The notes beneath the pieces are model-generated. The model did no database searches. It was not told the origin of the DNA and was given only the letters and a program-made list of their open reading frames with translations. A stretch of DNA of 41,808 bases. Origin: Corynebacterium sp. 13CS0277. GTDB lineage: Bacteria; Actinomycetota; Actinomycetes; Mycobacteriales; Mycobacteriaceae. Shown here one piece after another: positions 1 to 6,459 of this stretch. The DNA is taken from contig NZ_PPDL01000025.1 of NCBI RefSeq assembly GCF_002994655.1, forward strand, positions 1-41,808. Direction: 5' to 3'. The translations under genes were made by a program, and so were the position numbers. The first letter of the stretch is position 1. Every line of letters starts with the position of its first letter.

Positions 1-30
1 CCGGGTTCAAATCCCGGCAGCTCCACCACA
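1..30 (+). repeat. attL core: 30-nt copy of host tRNA 3' end
   Basis: These 30 nt are identical to 41779-41808. They read as a tRNA 3' half: T stem CCGGG (1-5), loop TTCAAAT (6-12), CCCGG (13-17), acceptor strand CAGCTCC (18-24), discriminator A (25) and encoded CCA (26-28). The host tRNA body would lie just left of the window, with an acceptor 5' strand expected to be GGAGCTG, so the tRNA stays intact after integration. The anticodon is outside the window, so the amino acid is unknown. Confidence 0.93.
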
Positions 31-32
31 AC

Positions 33-67
33 CCCCTACCTGTTTCCGCAGGTAGGGGACTTTTTCT
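33..67. terminator. Terminator shared by host tRNA and integrase
   Basis: A perfect 10-bp stem (CCCCTACCTG at 33-42, CAGGTAGGGG at 49-58) with a 6-nt loop is followed by ACTTTTTCTT. On the plus strand it would end the host tRNA transcript. On the minus strand it lies just past the integrase stop codon. The phage therefore seems to supply a new terminator for the tRNA gene it entered. Confidence 0.8.
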
Positions 68-1188
68 TACCCCTCCACGACACGCAAACCCCGTTTTTGG
101 CTCATTTTTGGCTCACCTTCAAAAAGTCCAACCAGCGACGCGGCGACGCCATCCAAATCCGTATCGAACAAATCCGCGTATGTGTCCAACGTCATAGAAG
201 CAGTCGCATGCCCCAACTGCCTTTGCACAACTTTCACGTTCGCACCCGCCGACACCATCAACCCCGCAGCCACATGCCGCAACCCATGCGGGGTGACGCG
301 CGGGAAATCCGGGTCTCTCATTTGCGCCCTGCGCACCGCGTGGGGGAGCCAACCCGTCGTGCCGTTCACCCGCTGCATGGGGGCACCATCCTGGCCGGGA
401 AAAAGCCACGCCCTAGCCGGACGCCCCTCAACAAGGGGTGCAAGCATCCGCAGCACCGGCAGCATCACGGCGACTTCCCGTTCCTCATGAGTTTTCGGGG
501 TGCCCACTTCCACGGTGCCGCCCAGCCACACAGCGTTGCGCCGCACGGCGATGCGCCCGCGCTCCAGGTCCACGTCCCCCACTTGCAGGCCTGCTAGTTC
601 GCCCCATCGCAGGCCTACGGTGGCCAACAGCCACACAATCGGTGCGCGCTCACCCGCGCAGTCCGATAGCAGCTCCACTTGCGCGGGCGTCAAGTACACA
701 TGCCGGGGCTTTGCCTTACGCGGAAGATTCACACCCTTTGCGGGGTTAGCCGGAATCAATCCGTCAGACACGGCCACCCCGAGGATCTGCGACAGGATGG
801 AATGATAGTGCCGCACCGTGGCCGCGCTTTTATCCATGCCGCCCACCCACGCTTGTACTTCACTGGGTCGGATGCTGGCCACCTGGCGGTGCCCCCACAT
901 GGGCAGCACCCCCGCGTCTAGTCGCTCACGGTCGTGTTTCAGCGTGGACGGCTTGAGATGCTGGCGTCCCGCCCACCAGGTGGCGGCGACCTGCTCCACG
1001 GTTGTGCGCCCGGCCTGCGGGTCAATCCACGCCCCGGTGGTGATGCTGGTCGCGTTCGCGTCCGCCCAGGCTTGTGCTTCGATTTTGCGGATGAAGCCAC
1101 GCTTTTGGCGGCGCTTGCCGTCCGGCCCGGTGTACTGGACGCGGTAGCGGGTGCCTTTTGCGCTCTCATATTTCGTCACTGTGGCCAT
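67..1188 (-). CDS. int: Tyrosine-family phage integrase
   Basis: This 373-aa site-specific recombinase integrates and excises the phage at the tRNA-borne att site. Visible features are an N-terminal arm-binding region (about 1-65, rich in basic residues), a SAM-like core-binding domain (about 65-150) and a catalytic domain with R194 (GLRWGE), K232 (TPKTHEERE), H301/R304 (HGLRH), H327 (LGHA) and nucleophile Y337 (LDTYADLF). The length is normal for the family and all catalytic residues are present, so it should be active. The start is supported by AAAGGAAGAG upstream on the minus strand. The gene sits next to attL, is separated from the immunity operon by a strong hairpin, and its 3' end overlaps the arm-type repeats. 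Confidence 0.97.
   Translation of the reverse strand: MATVTKYESAKGTRYRVQYTGPDGKRRQKRGFIRKIEAQAWADANATSITTGAWIDPQAGRTTVEQVAATWWAGRQHLKPSTLKHDRERLDAGVLPMWGHRQVASIRPSEVQAWVGGMDKSAATVRHYHSILSQILGVAVSDGLIPANPAKGVNLPRKAKPRHVYLTPAQVELLSDCAGERAPIVWLLATVGLRWGELAGLQVGDVDLERGRIAVRRNAVWLGGTVEVGTPKTHEEREVAVMLPVLRMLAPLVEGRPARAWLFPGQDGAPMQRVNGTTGWLPHAVRRAQMRDPDFPRVTPHGLRHVAAGLMVSAGANVKVVQRQLGHATASMTLDTYADLFDTDLDGVAASLVGLFEGEPKMSQKRGLRVVEG
94..116. repeat. Left arm-type site: tandem TTTTTGGCTCA x2
   Basis: Two head-to-tail 11-bp units (94-104 and 105-115) plus a trailing C recur exactly, in the same orientation, at 41653-41675 near the other attachment site. In the circular phage they would flank the attP core on both sides, as arm-type binding sites of tyrosine integrases do. 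They lie inside the last codons of the integrase gene. The integrase-binding role is inferred. Confidence 0.75.
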
Positions 1189-1249
1189 TTGTGGTACTCT
1201 TCCTTTGCGACTGGGATGATGGGTGAGTCTCTCGGACGTATGGTGTACG

Positions 1250-1285
1250 AAACCCCCCGGGTTAGGGGATAGCCCGGGGGGTTTT
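1250..1285. terminator. Terminator between immunity operon and int
   Basis: A perfect 12-bp stem (AAACCCCCCGGG at 1250-1261, CCCGGGGGGTTT at 1273-1284) has an 11-nt loop. It lies directly after the stop of the minus-strand membrane-protein gene. The T-run on both sides suggests it can work in either direction. It should insulate integrase from the repressor operon. Confidence 0.85.
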
Positions 1286-1292
1286 GGCGTGC

Positions 1293-1982
1293 CTACTGGC
1301 TGGTGTCGGACGCCGCCGCGTCTTCCAGTACAGCGGCAATAATCTCTTCGTCGATCAGGGTGCGCACCGTGCCGGATTCCTTATCGTCCGGGGTGACAAA
1401 GCACCGCACTTCGTGCTTATCCTCCATGCCGAACGCGTTTTTTGCTTTCATGGTGAGGTCCACCTGCCATGCCTGGCCATCGTCCACGATGGTGAGGTCT
1501 TCGTTCTTGTTGTACCGTTCCCACTTCACGCTATCGGGGTAGTTCGCGCGGAGTGCGGCCTGCTGCTTGCAGAGGGCTGCGGCGGCAAACCGATCCATGT
1601 CGTTCACGTGGTCTTTGTCGTTCTTCCGCTTATCTTCCTTGCCCTTTTCCTTAGCCTTTTCTTTGGGCTTACTTTCGTCCATGGCGGGCGGGGCGTCTTC
1701 CACGGGCGGCGTTGCCACCGGCGACGGCGACGGCGACGGTTCAGCCGGGGGCGCGTCAGGCGCGGCAGTCACGGTCACGGTGGTGGTGGCCGTCGTGGTC
1801 TTAGTCACGGCAGCGGGGGTGCCGTCGCTGCTCTTCCCGCACTGGGTCAACAGCAGCAGGAAGATGACGCCCAGGCCAATGAGGATTTTCTGGGTGCGAC
1901 TGCGCGCCTGCCACCAGGCTTTCACGCGGGCCACACGCCCCGGCTTAGCATCCTGCGGGGTAGGGGGAATCGGATTGGTCAT
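1293..1982 (-). CDS. Membrane-anchored exported protein, possible superinfection exclusion factor
   Basis: This 229-aa protein has a short basic cytoplasmic tail, one strong hydrophobic segment (about 32-46, ending LLLLTQC) and an extended Thr/Pro/Ser linker. A Lys/Glu-rich charged stretch follows, then a compact C-terminal domain with two cysteines (ALCKQQ, VRCFV) around an AKNAFG motif. Cys after the hydrophobic run resembles a lipobox, but Gln at -1 is atypical, so a plain membrane anchor is likelier. The start at 1982 is supported by GAAAGGATCACCC and an ATGA overlap with the upstream peptidase gene. Because it shares an operon with the repressor it should be made in lysogens. Proteins of this layout in prophage immunity regions often act at the cell surface to block infection; that role is inferred here. 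Confidence 0.75.
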   Translation of the reverse strand: MTNPIPPTPQDAKPGRVARVKAWWQARSRTQKILIGLGVIFLLLLTQCGKSSDGTPAAVTKTTTATTTVTVTAAPDAPPAEPSPSPSPVATPPVEDAPPAMDESKPKEKAKEKGKEDKRKNDKDHVNDMDRFAAAALCKQQAALRANYPDSVKWERYNKNEDLTIVDDGQAWQVDLTMKAKNAFGMEDKHEVRCFVTPDDKESGTVRTLIDEEIIAAVLEDAAASDTSQ

Positions 1983-2407
1983 GGGTGATCCTTTCGGTTC
2001 AGAGTGCGCCACACCTCCACTAGGTGAGTGGTGACGCCCAATTCTTTGGCGATGCCCCCGGGGTGGGGGCCGTGGTCGAATTCCGCCGCCGCGTACGCAT
2101 CCGGGGGGATAAGCAGCCGCGCGGCGTACTGGTCTGCTTCACGCTCTTGCCGCGCGTGCAGCCATGCGGGCGGGGTTGACACGTGCCCGCAGGCCGCGTG
2201 CCCAAGTTCGTGCGCTAAGGTGCAGCGCTCCACCACGGGGTGCAGGTGCGGGCGCAGAACAATCATGCTGCGCTCTGCCACCCACAATCCCTTGTAGGGA
2301 AGCTGCGGGTTGTAGGCCACCCGCACACCCATGTGCGCGGCTATCGCGTGGAGCTGGTCGAGATTAGGGGCCGTCGTGGTAGTCGTCTTCACCCTCCTGC
2401 GGTTCAT
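1979..2407 (-). CDS. ImmA/IrrE-type metallopeptidase
   Basis: About 142 aa with the zinc-protease signature HELGH followed by AACGH, and a downstream EREADQYAARLLIP that supplies the third ligand, as in ImmA/IrrE (COG2856) proteins. Family members cleave a partner phage or ICE repressor to trigger induction. The gene directly downstream of the HTH repressor, overlapping its 3' end, fits such a pair. The start is uncertain: ATG at 2407 is used, ATG at 2428 follows GGGGTGAG, and a GTG at 2392 abuts AGGAGG with no spacer. The end overlaps the next gene by ATGA, suggesting coupled translation. Confidence 0.88.
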   Translation of the reverse strand: MNRRRVKTTTTTAPNLDQLHAIAAHMGVRVAYNPQLPYKGLWVAERSMIVLRPHLHPVVERCTLAHELGHAACGHVSTPPAWLHARQEREADQYAARLLIPPDAYAAAEFDHGPHPGGIAKELGVTTHLVEVWRTLNRKDHP

Positions 2408-2852
2408 CTGGGCTGGTGTCCGCAGCATAAGACTCACCCCGGGAACCGATATCCGTAAATATCGAATCCGTGGGCGAAAAATCCGCATCCACCTGCGGAT
2501 TCAGGCGAACAACATTGTCCACGCCTACCGCGTCCGTCAACTCCAGACTTCCCTCATCCGTCCGCGTCCACAACTCATCCATAAGCGCGCGGGTGGAGAT
2601 CTTCCGCAGCTCTACGGATGCGCGGGCGCTGGCTGCTTCGTCTGCTTCCAGGTGTCCGGTGTTGACCAGCTGGTCGACGGGGTTGAGTCCAGCGCCGCGC
2701 GAAATGTCGCGCACGACTTTCATGTCCAGCCCCGCGTCCGTGCGCAGCTGGCGGGAGACCGTGGAGGGGGCAACACCTCCCTGCTGTGCGGCTTGTGCGC
2801 GGGTGTGGACACCTGGCAGGCCGTCTATCCATGCTTCGTGATTGTGCGTCAT
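2364..2852 (-). CDS. HTH-type prophage repressor (CI-like)
   Basis: A 162-aa protein with an N-terminal helix-turn-helix (about 14-45, AAQQGGVAPSTVSRQLRT) and an acidic C-terminal half with no recognisable peptidase domain. Its position fits a lysogeny repressor: first gene of the leftward operon, followed by an ImmA-type protease, and facing a divergent early promoter. Start 2852 is chosen because a good promoter (-35 at 2888-2883, -10 at 2865-2860) puts the transcription start at or next to this ATG, making the mRNA leaderless. No strong ribosome binding site is present, only GGGGGC. An operator copy lies between -35 and -10, implying autoregulation. Confidence 0.85.
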   Translation of the reverse strand: MTHNHEAWIDGLPGVHTRAQAAQQGGVAPSTVSRQLRTDAGLDMKVVRDISRGAGLNPVDQLVNTGHLEADEAASARASVELRKISTRALMDELWTRTDEGSLELTDAVGVDNVVRLNPQVDADFSPTDSIFTDIGSRGESYAADTSPDEPQEGEDDYHDGP

Positions 2853-2859
2853 GCCCCCA

Positions 2860-2888
2860 ATTATTCCATTTTGGAACGTGCAGGTCAA
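2860..2888 (-). promoter_or_regulatory. Repressor promoter, predicted leaderless
   Basis: On the minus strand, TTGACC (2888-2883), a 17-bp spacer and AATAAT (2865-2860) each match the sigma70-type consensus at 5 of 6 positions. The predicted transcription start, about 7 nt downstream, coincides with the repressor ATG at 2852. A 13-bp operator fills the spacer and touches the -10 box. Confidence 0.75.
2864..2876. promoter_or_regulatory. Operator O1 (TTCCATTTTGGAA)
   Basis: A 13-bp inverted repeat with arms TTCCA/TGGAA, lying inside the repressor promoter. Read on the minus strand it is TTCCAAAATGGAA, the reference form for O2 and O3. Binding by the adjacent HTH repressor is inferred from position and recurrence. 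Confidence 0.72.
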
Positions 2889-2944
2889 GCCGCAAAAACC
2901 GGCCCGTATGGGGGTGGCTAAAACTACCCCCGCGACATGCCGAT

Positions 2945-2957
2945 TTGCAGAATGGAA
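2945..2957. promoter_or_regulatory. Operator O2
   Basis: TTGCAGAATGGAA matches the O1 minus-strand sequence at 11 of 13 positions. It overlaps the -35 box of the early promoter. Its centre is 20 bp, about two helical turns, from that of O3, which would favour cooperative binding. Confidence 0.65.
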
Positions 2958-2973
2958 CGAGCCGTGCCAAAAT
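2945..2973 (+). promoter_or_regulatory. Divergent early (lytic) promoter
   Basis: TTGCAG (2945-2950), a 17-bp spacer and CAAAAT (2968-2973) form a moderate promoter facing the early genes. O2 covers the -35 box and O3 covers the -10 box, which is what a repressor-controlled lytic promoter would need. Transcription would start near 2980 and run through the boxA-like motif and the tRNA. Confidence 0.55.
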
Positions 2974-2977
2974 GGAA
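2965..2977. promoter_or_regulatory. Operator O3
   Basis: TGCCAAAATGGAA matches the O1 minus-strand sequence at 12 of 13 positions and overlaps the -10 box of the early promoter. Together with O2 it would let the repressor shut off lytic transcription. Confidence 0.68.
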
Positions 2978-3030
2978 TCAGCGCCGCAGGGAACAGGCCT
3001 CAACCGGAACTAGGAACTGCGACCGCAAGA

Positions 3031-3050
3031 TGTTTGAGAACTGAATAGTG
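3031..3050 (+). promoter_or_regulatory. boxA-like antitermination motif
   Basis: TGTTTGAGAACTGAATAGTG closely resembles the conserved boxA segment in actinobacterial rRNA operon leaders (GTTTGAGAACT...AGTG, from memory). It lies about 50 nt into the predicted early transcript and ahead of a tRNA and a hairpin. A small perfect inverted repeat, CAGTTT-AG-AAACTG (about 3061-3074), follows. The inferred role is recruitment of host Nus factors to make early transcription resist termination. The embedded ATG opens only a 4-codon frame. Confidence 0.6.
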
Positions 3051-3171
3051 GAGCCAATAACAGTTTAGAAACTGGCCGCTCCAGATACCGGCCCGCACCA
3101 CTCCCCAGGACGTGCATCAGGCCAACCCACCCCAGCCACATGGGGCACGGAGGAACACAGAGCGGCCCACA

Positions 3172-3244
3172 GCCCCTATAGCTCAACTGGCAGAGCAACC
3201 GGCTTTTAACCGGTGGGTTCCAGGTTCAAACCCTGGTAGGGGCA
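3172..3244 (+). tRNA. tRNA-Lys (anticodon UUU)
   Basis: A full 73-nt cloverleaf: acceptor GCCCCTA/TAGGGGC, D stem GCTC/GAGC with loop AACTGGCA, anticodon stem ACCGG/CCGGT with loop CTTTTAA (anticodon TTT at 3205-3207 counted by loop position), variable GGGTT, T stem CCAGG/CCTGG with loop TTCAAAC, discriminator A. CCA is not encoded (CAA follows), so the host must add it. It reads AAA codons, normally less used in high-GC hosts. It sits on the predicted early transcript. Confidence 0.93.
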
Positions 3245-3247
3245 CAA

Positions 3248-3274
3248 GCCCGGGGTTTTCGCCTTGCCCCGGGC
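3248..3274 (+). terminator. Hairpin after tRNA-Lys, possible early terminator
   Basis: Stem GCCCGGGG (3248-3255) pairs with CCCCGGGC (3267-3274) across an 11-nt loop. There is no T-run after it, so termination is uncertain. It could also aid tRNA 3' processing. Readthrough would be needed to reach the early genes, which fits the upstream boxA-like motif. Confidence 0.45.
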
Positions 3275-3319
3275 CTCATACCACACGACCGAATGGCAAC
3301 CGGCTGAGAATCGATGGGC

Positions 3320-3333
3320 CGCGATGTATCGCG
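3320..3333. repeat. Short inverted repeat CGCGAT-GT-ATCGCG
   Basis: A perfect 6-bp inverted repeat with a 2-nt spacer lies 38 nt before the first early gene. It is a possible operator for one of the small HTH proteins encoded downstream. Nothing else supports this. Confidence 0.3.
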
Positions 3334-3370
3334 ATGAAACCCCACCCCACCAGCAGAAAAGGGAAACACC

Positions 3371-3634
3371 ATGAAACTTGATCACAGTCTCCAGATCACC
3401 TCCACGACCACGGAGCTGCACCGCATCGCCCACGAAATCGGCACCCAGCTCTGGTGCGACGTCAAGCGCCTCCAGCACGGGCGGCTTCCCGAAGACGGCG
3501 ACACCCTCAACGAGTTGCACGCGAAGTGGCAGGAAGCCAACGCGATGCTGCGCGACCTGGGTCGCGAAGCCCGCGCAGACGGCGCGTCTGTGGAAGACAT
3601 TTCCGACACCATCGCCAACGCACCCATCAGCTAA
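3371..3634 (+). CDS. Small early protein of unknown function
   Basis: 87 aa, first gene of the early operon, preceded by AAAAGGGAAACACC. It is probably all alpha-helical and soluble. Recognisable pieces are DVKRLQHGRLPEDGDTL and a helix ending LRDLGREARADG. No family is recognised. It is followed after 20 nt by the next small gene, which has its own GAAAGGAAACACC site. Confidence 0.75.
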   Translation: MKLDHSLQITSTTTELHRIAHEIGTQLWCDVKRLQHGRLPEDGDTLNELHAKWQEANAMLRDLGREARADGASVEDISDTIANAPIS

Positions 3635-3654
3635 CCCCACCGAAAGGAAACACC

Positions 3655-3912
3655 ATGCGTGAAGAAGTGGCCGCCCTTGTGGGCACCATCACCGAAATCC
3701 GCGAACTGTGCGACGAACTAGACAACGAACTCACCACGGGCTTCATTCCGGATAACAAGTACTTCTGCGACCTCATTTACCTGGCCGAAATGCTAAGCCA
3801 GCAGTGTGAGGACGGCGAAGTTCTCTACCGGGTGCTGGCCAACGACCACGGTGTTGACGCCGCCGCCAGCGCCATCATTGACGCCGCCCGGAAAGCCGGG
3901 GTGCAGCGATGA
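3655..3912 (+). CDS. Small acidic early protein
   Basis: 85 aa, acidic and helical (start MREEVAALVG, middle ELCDELDNEL). The start at 3655 is set by GAAAGGAAACACC directly upstream; the frame stays open further 5' without a comparable site. It overlaps the next gene by ATGA. Function unknown. Confidence 0.78.
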   Translation: MREEVAALVGTITEIRELCDELDNELTTGFIPDNKYFCDLIYLAEMLSQQCEDGEVLYRVLANDHGVDAAASAIIDAARKAGVQR

Positions 3913-4193
3913 ACGACCGTGAAACCCCCACCATGAATTCCCCCCTGTGGGCGCATATGGACCACATCCGGCACCGCATGGACTGCTGTGCGGACAACAT
4001 CACCACAGTCCTGGATGAAGTCCACGAGCGGGCAAAGAACGTGGGGGAGCTGTACAACATCCGTATGCCTGCATGCGAAGACCTGCACAGCAATGTGGAG
4101 TACTACACCACGCTCATGGACTGGCTGATCATGATGGGCGAATACGCCCACAACGAGTTGGAGGATTTCGACAAGATGGGGCGCCACGGATGA
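3909..4193 (+). CDS. Small early protein of unknown function
   Basis: 94 aa, helical and acidic, with two adjacent cysteines near the N terminus (RMDCCADN) and an aromatic/Met-rich stretch (MDWLIMMGEY). It overlaps both neighbours by ATGA, so it belongs to a tightly coupled set. No family recognised. Confidence 0.78.
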   Translation: MNDRETPTMNSPLWAHMDHIRHRMDCCADNITTVLDEVHERAKNVGELYNIRMPACEDLHSNVEYYTTLMDWLIMMGEYAHNELEDFDKMGRHG

Positions 4194-4486
4194 CCACGGA
4201 CACCCTACCACCTAGCGCTAATCACCCCACCTACCGGGCTGCGTATCTCCAGCACCAGCAGGCGTTAGAGACCCTGTGGCGGTACACCGCCGAACTGTGG
4301 GAAGCGCGCCGGGCTATCGCAGCGCCGGAAAACCTGGGCGTGCCGATCACCCCGGCACAGGTGGCAGAAATCAACGAACTTGTGAACTACCAGGGGTGGG
4401 CCTATCAGGCCGCGCTCACCACCGCACCCCGCTGGGCGGTGGACCACACCATCTATCTCGCAACCGGGAGGAACCATCATGCATGA
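4190..4486 (+). CDS. Small early protein of unknown function
   Basis: 98 aa, soluble and helix-rich, starting MTTDTLPPS. The ATGA overlap with the previous gene fixes the start at 4190, although the frame is open upstream. Tryptophan and tyrosine are frequent (LETLWRYTAELWEARRA, NYQGWAYQ). No family recognised. Confidence 0.75.
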   Translation: MTTDTLPPSANHPTYRAAYLQHQQALETLWRYTAELWEARRAIAAPENLGVPITPAQVAEINELVNYQGWAYQAALTTAPRWAVDHTIYLATGRNHHA

Positions 4487-4667
4487 ACTTGACACTATCG
4501 CCCGCCACCTGGGGTTGGTGGATGACACCCCACCCCACCCCAACATGACGTTTTGGGATTGGTGCGACCGGTGGGCGTACGCGCTCATTGCCACCGCAGG
4601 CCTGTGCGCCTATGTAGGTGGGGTGCTGGCCGTGGGCGGCGTGGCTGCAAAGGTGTTCGGCGTATGA
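4479..4667 (+). CDS. Small membrane protein
   Basis: 62 aa with a hydrophilic N-terminal half and one predicted membrane segment (about 33-58, ALIATAGLCAYVGGVLAVGG). GGGAGGAACC lies in front of the ATG and the gene overlaps the previous one by 8 nt. Function unknown; it may act at the host membrane early in infection. Confidence 0.72.
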   Translation: MHELDTIARHLGLVDDTPPHPNMTFWDWCDRWAYALIATAGLCAYVGGVLAVGGVAAKVFGV

Positions 4668-4855
4668 CCGGACACCCTGCGGCAACGCTCACGCTGGCCG
4701 CTGAAATCCTGGGCGTCACCCGGGATGAATTCATTACTGAGTATGTCACCCCCGGCAAGGTGCTGGTTCGTGAAATCGGCGGGGCGCGCCTGGTGCGCCT
4801 GGCAGATTTGGCGGAAGTCAACCCGGGGGCCTACAAGAAATGGGCAAAAGAATGA
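4664..4855 (+). CDS. Small HTH DNA-binding protein
   Basis: 63 aa with a winged-helix/MerR-like outline (TLAAEILGVTRDEFITEYVT, then VREIGGARLVRLADLAEV). Proteins of this size and shape include phage excisionases and small regulators. The ATGA overlap with the preceding gene sets the start. It directly precedes a BRO-N antirepressor gene, an arrangement repeated at 6235-7259. Confidence 0.65.
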   Translation: MTGHPAATLTLAAEILGVTRDEFITEYVTPGKVLVREIGGARLVRLADLAEVNPGAYKKWAKE

Positions 4856-5757
4856 AAGCGATTGCTGTTTGGCAGGATGGGAACGTCACCTATCGGAGAT
4901 TGGAAGACCATGAGGATATCGTGGTCACCCCCGCAGCGTCACCGGAACCCCCGCCGCAGGTCTTCACCTTTGACGGGCATCCCGTCCGCACCTTTGTCGA
5001 TGAAACCGGCGAATGGTTTTGCGCAAAGGACGTAGCTGAAGCACTGGGCTACAAGCGCGCCCGCGATGCAGTGCAGCGCCACTGCAAAGGCATGGCAAAG
5101 GGGGCCGTGAAACACGGCCCCCTTGAAACCCCTGGCGGCACCCAAAACATGGCGTTCATCGCAGAACCGGATGTGATGCGCCTAATCGTCGCGTCCAAAC
5201 TCCCCAGCGCCCAGCGGTTTGAACGCTGGGTGTTTGAAGAGGTCCTGCCCGCCATCCGCAAGCACGGTGCCTACGCTACCCCGGCGACGGTGGAAGCCAT
5301 GCTGGCCGACCCGGCGACCATGATCCGCACTTTGCAGGCTTTGCAGGAAGAGCAGCGGGCGCGCCGGGAGGTGGAGCAGCAGAACGCGGAGATGCTTCCC
5401 AAAGCTGAGTACTTTGATACTGCCGTGGCGGATGAGGATTTGATTCAGTTCCGCACCGTCGCCAACCACCTGGGGATTCGTGAAAAGGTGCTGCGGGAGA
5501 CTCTGGAAGCTAAGAGGTGGATCTACAACCGGCCTACGACGCGCTGGTCTAACACGAAGCGTCAGGTAGTGAACGTCAACCGCTGGCGCGCCTATGCGGA
5601 TAAGCGGGAGTACTTCCGGCTTGTGGCGCGTCATGATGCCCCGCGTATCGCGGGGGAGGTTCAGCAGACGCTCAAGTTCACGCCGCGTGGCGAAGCAGCC
5701 GTGGCCCGCATGATGCGCCAGTGGGGCGTGGTGGGGGATGAACCACTGTGGACGTAG
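4852..5757 (+). CDS. Phage antirepressor (BRO-N plus C-terminal ANT/KilAC-type domain)
   Basis: 301 aa. The BRO-N domain (about 35-140) shows FTFDGHPVRTFVDETGEW, FCAKDVAEALGY and RFERWVFEEVLPAIRKHG. A short coiled region (EEQRARREVEQQ) leads to a C-terminal domain (about 185-290) with a helix-turn-helix-like TVANHLGIREKVLRETLEAK and KREYFRLVARHD. Proteins of this architecture counter the phage repressor or rewire early gene expression. Start 4852 is preferred for its ATGA overlap; ATG at 4840 adds four residues. Confidence 0.9.
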   Translation: MKAIAVWQDGNVTYRRLEDHEDIVVTPAASPEPPPQVFTFDGHPVRTFVDETGEWFCAKDVAEALGYKRARDAVQRHCKGMAKGAVKHGPLETPGGTQNMAFIAEPDVMRLIVASKLPSAQRFERWVFEEVLPAIRKHGAYATPATVEAMLADPATMIRTLQALQEEQRARREVEQQNAEMLPKAEYFDTAVADEDLIQFRTVANHLGIREKVLRETLEAKRWIYNRPTTRWSNTKRQVVNVNRWRAYADKREYFRLVARHDAPRIAGEVQQTLKFTPRGEAAVARMMRQWGVVGDEPLWT

Positions 5758-6011
5758 GCGTTTTCATCATTATCAGTGCCCTGATCCTCGTTGGTGTTGC
5801 GTCGTGGGAGTTGCGGCAGGCCACGCGTGCCCGCGCGGAGGTGGAGACCTGGCGGGGCGTGCAGGGGTGGCTTTGTATGCATCTTGCAGCAGTCTATGAC
5901 GTGGAGGAAGTCGCGCCCGGCAGCGGTGTGACCATTGATGCTATCCGGGCGGAGCTGGACCGATTCTGTGACTGTGAGTTCTGTAGGCAGCGCCGGGGGT
6001 GGCGCGTGTGA
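5748..6011 (+). CDS. Small membrane protein with cysteine-rich tail
   Basis: 87 aa. An N-terminal hydrophobic segment (about 3-18, VGVFIIISALILVGVA) is followed by a charged region and a C-terminal CDCEFCRQRRG cluster that could bind metal. The GTG start lies inside the end of the antirepressor gene (10-nt overlap). Function unknown. It interrupts the two HTH/BRO-N modules. Confidence 0.68.
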   Translation: MDVGVFIIISALILVGVASWELRQATRARAEVETWRGVQGWLCMHLAAVYDVEEVAPGSGVTIDAIRAELDRFCDCEFCRQRRGWRV

Positions 6012-6238
6012 CTCACTACCTATTGAAGCCCCGGCCCGGCACTCTTGACGCTATCGCCCGGGCGATTGGGGCGGAAGACACAGAGCAGTTGGCCCAAAAA
6101 CTGGGCGTCACAGTGACGGATGTGGACGCCCTGCGATATGGGCGCGCAGCACTCTCATACCGGGCCGCATATGCCGCCTGGCAGCTGATGGGCGCGCCCG
6201 CGTCACTGTGGACCTGGTTCGATAAGGAAACACCATGA
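6008..6238 (+). CDS. Small XRE/Cro-like HTH protein
   Basis: 76 aa. LAQKLGVTVTDVDALRYG followed by ALSYRAAYAAWQLMG resembles a Cro/C1-type helix-turn-helix. The GTG at 6008 (GTGA overlap, GGGGGTGG upstream) is preferred over GTG 5999. It may be a Cro-type regulator or an auxiliary to the neighbouring BRO-N protein. Confidence 0.65.
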   Translation: MTHYLLKPRPGTLDAIARAIGAEDTEQLAQKLGVTVTDVDALRYGRAALSYRAAYAAWQLMGAPASLWTWFDKETP

Positions 6239-6459
6239 GCAGACGAAGAGAAGCATTATTGCGGGAGATTGGCATCATCCTCGGACAACCGAAACTCATG
6301 CTCACCCTGCAAGAGTTCGCAACCGTCACAGGCCTGCCCTACAGCCGTGTGTGGGAGGAAGCCGCCACCGGCAGGCTCCCCACGGAGCAGCGCGAACGCG
6401 GAGGAAAGTACCGGGTTCACTACACGCAGGTAGCGAAGTTCCTGGGGCCGGAAGCATGA
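6235..6459 (+). CDS. Small excisionase-like HTH protein
   Basis: 74 aa with an excisionase/MerR-like pattern: LTLQEFATVTGLPYSRVWEE, then a basic wing TEQRERGGKYRVHYTQVAKF. It is a candidate directionality factor for the integrase or a DNA-binding regulator. It overlaps the genes on both sides by ATGA and precedes the second BRO-N gene. Confidence 0.65.
   Translation: MSRRREALLREIGIILGQPKLMLTLQEFATVTGLPYSRVWEEAATGRLPTEQRERGGKYRVHYTQVAKFLGPEA

Noticed and set aside
97..1147. Several plus-strand frames opposite the integrase gene
   Set aside because: They are antisense to a complete tyrosine recombinase with all catalytic residues and have no start signals.
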